A model generated the notes under the pieces. The model was given only the letters and a program-made list of their open reading frames with translations. It was not told the DNA's origin and did no database searches. DNA of 64,000 bases, taken from contig NZ_MVHU01000007.1 in assembly GCF_002086285.1 (NCBI RefSeq), forward strand, positions 62,001 through 126,000. Direction: 5' to 3'. This document shows positions 62,976-64,000 of this stretch, piece after piece. The stretch comes from Mycolicibacter kumamotonensis (GTDB lineage: Bacteria; Actinomycetota; Actinomycetes; Mycobacteriales; Mycobacteriaceae). Numbering within the stretch: the stretch's first letter is position 1; every line of letters starts with the position of its first letter. The position numbers and the translations under genes were made by a program.

Positions 62976-63866
62976 TCAAGTCAGGAATTGCAGCACCCGG
63001 TCGGCCACCTCGTCGGGTTGCTCGAGTTGCAGGAAGTGCCCGGCATGTTCGACCACGGCCACCGCACTGCCGTCCGGCAGCGCCGGCTCCACCCACCGCG
63101 TGAAGGCCGGCGACATGCAGCCGTCGGTGCGACCGTGCAGGTACAGGCTCGGCAACAGCGGCAGCTCCAACCAGTGCCGGTGCAGATTGGCGTAGCGGTC
63201 CGGCACCCGGACACTGCGCAGGGCCCGGTAGGGACCCAGCGCCGCACGCCAGCCCTCCGGCGTCCCGATCGCCGCGTCGACGTGGCGCAGATCCTCCTCG
63301 GCGGGATAGCCCGGCGACCATCGCCGCCACAGCCGCGGCAGCACCCAGGAGGCGGACCGCTCCGGCAGCCACGGCAGTTGGAAGTAGCCGATGTACCAGC
63401 TGCGCACCATCTGCGCCGGCAGCTGGCCGGCAATCGCGATCCGGTCCGTTGCGCCGGCCGAGCGAAGCGCCGCCGGCGGGGGCACCGACATGATCACCGC
63501 CTTGGTGAACGGGCTGTCCGGCGTGGCGGCCAACCCGGTGGCCGCCATCGCACCCCAGTCGTGGCCGATCACCACATCACGACCGGTCGACCCGACCGTT
63601 TCGTAGACCCGCAGCGCGTCGTGCATCAGGGCGCCGATGTGATAGCTGCCGTCCTCGGGAATGGCCGAGGGAGCGTAACCCCGCATGAACGGCGCCACCA
63701 CATGCCATCCGGCCGCGACCAGTCGAGGCGCCACCCGACGCCATCCGTACGCGGTGTCGGGAAAACCGTGCAGGCACAACGCCACCGGGTCACCCGGCTG
63801 TCCCCAGCTCAGTGCTTTGAGCGCCACCCCGGGCGTTGTGACGTCGATCCAGCGCGGTTCACTCAT
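62976..63866 (-). CDS. Alpha/beta hydrolase (epoxide hydrolase-like)
   Basis: 296 residues from ATG 63866. HGFPD (oxyanion) at about 33, nucleophile Asp in VIGHDWGAMAA near residue 100, acid residue Asp in YLHGRTDGCM, and His in EHAGHFLQLEQPDEVA: a complete epoxide-hydrolase/haloalkane dehalogenase-type triad with Asp rather than Ser. Such proteins often open epoxides or act on other small lipids. The protein is cytoplasmic, with no signal peptide. It lies ten bases after the Mce-associated gene end. Confidence 0.88.
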   Translation of the reverse strand: MSEPRWIDVTTPGVALKALSWGQPGDPVALCLHGFPDTAYGWRRVAPRLVAAGWHVVAPFMRGYAPSAIPEDGSYHIGALMHDALRVYETVGSTGRDVVIGHDWGAMAATGLAATPDSPFTKAVIMSVPPPAALRSAGATDRIAIAGQLPAQMVRSWYIGYFQLPWLPERSASWVLPRLWRRWSPGYPAEEDLRHVDAAIGTPEGWRAALGPYRALRSVRVPDRYANLHRHWLELPLLPSLYLHGRTDGCMSPAFTRWVEPALPDGSAVAVVEHAGHFLQLEQPDEVADRVLQFLT

Positions 63867-63876
63867 CGCCTGCTCC

Positions 63877-64000
63877 TCAGACCGGCTCGAAATCTGCGAC
63901 CAGCCACCGGCCGTCGACCTTGTCCAACGTCACCAGGTAGCTCGAGTCGACGTCGGCTGGTTCGGCCGAGCCGACCGTGACGGTGCGGTCGGCGAAGACC
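63877..64000 (-). CDS. C-terminus of Mce-associated-type protein (partial)
   Basis: Frame open from 64000 to a TGA at 63877-63879; about 40 residues are seen, VFADRTVTVGSAEPADVDSS then LVTLDKVDGRWLVADFEPV. The ending KVDGRWLV-x-DFEPV is typical of Mce-associated membrane proteins, whose mature part has a SnoaL/NTF2-like fold. The N-terminus, which should hold a membrane anchor, lies outside the window. It is co-directional with the following hydrolase gene. Confidence 0.65.
   Translation of the reverse strand, partial: VFADRTVTVGSAEPADVDSSYLVTLDKVDGRWLVADFEPV

Noticed and set aside
61789..63195. 468-residue plus-strand open frame
   Set aside because: Antisense to the WS/DGAT-like gene; His/Arg/Gly-rich without family match.

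Overview
The window is a high-GC actinobacterial chromosome segment that is clearly mycobacterial. It carries an MmpS/MmpL pair, PE and PPE proteins, and genes for mycothiol (mshB), coenzyme F420 (fbiC) and phosphatidylinositol mannosides (pimE). Most genes can be matched by recalled protein sequence to the Mycobacterium tuberculosis block Rv1130-Rv1178, in nearly the same order but read from the other strand. The species cannot be named from the sequence. All ortholog names rest on recognition of the protein and gene order, not on a database search.

1-13.6 kb is a mosaic left end: an mmpS-mmpL operon with a divergent TetR regulator and a shared palindrome, a lipoprotein, fadD36, a cysteine-bearing HTH regulator beside a lone cytochrome oxidase subunit I (ctaD), a pseudouridine-5'-phosphate glycosidase, a secreted HNH-type nuclease with an excalibur domain, a PE-PPE pair and a second PPE.

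13.6-27.1 kb holds a DapC-like aminotransferase, a PadR regulator and fadH, then a long minus-strand series: fbiC, a four-helix membrane protein, a 35-residue Trp-rich ORF, mshB, a secreted protein of unknown function, lpqW, typA and a MarR regulator. fdxC, TB8.4 and PE12, found here in M. tuberculosis, are absent.

27.1-43 kb has a RidA protein and a DUF732 protein fused translationally to the end of narGHJI (respiratory nitrate reductase), mutT2, a pterin dehydratase, pimE, several small secreted or hypothetical proteins, a DNA glycosylase-like protein, an F420-binding-type oxidoreductase, two methyltransferases, a GntR regulator and a sirtuin. 42.9-43.46 kb is a gap with a possible 41-residue ORF ending in a terminator, and a striking nested hairpin.

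43.5-55 kb is dominated by lipid breakdown: nitronate monooxygenase-like protein, 3-hydroxyacyl-CoA dehydrogenase-type SDR, mcr, three crotonases and a thiolase, plus a CPBP protease-like protein, a gamma carbonic anhydrase-like protein and metE under a cobalamin riboswitch.

55-64 kb holds an ECF sigma factor with a SnoaL-like tail divergent from a DUF1059 protein across a large inverted repeat, a FadR-type regulator with a membrane fatty-acid hydroxylase, and a minus-strand cluster (Mce-associated protein, alpha/beta hydrolase, WS/DGAT-like protein, DoxX, prpD, DUF3556). A perfect KstR-type operator lies just upstream of the DUF3556 gene, linking this end to sterol/propionate catabolism. No tRNA, rRNA, insertion sequence, phage or CRISPR array was seen.
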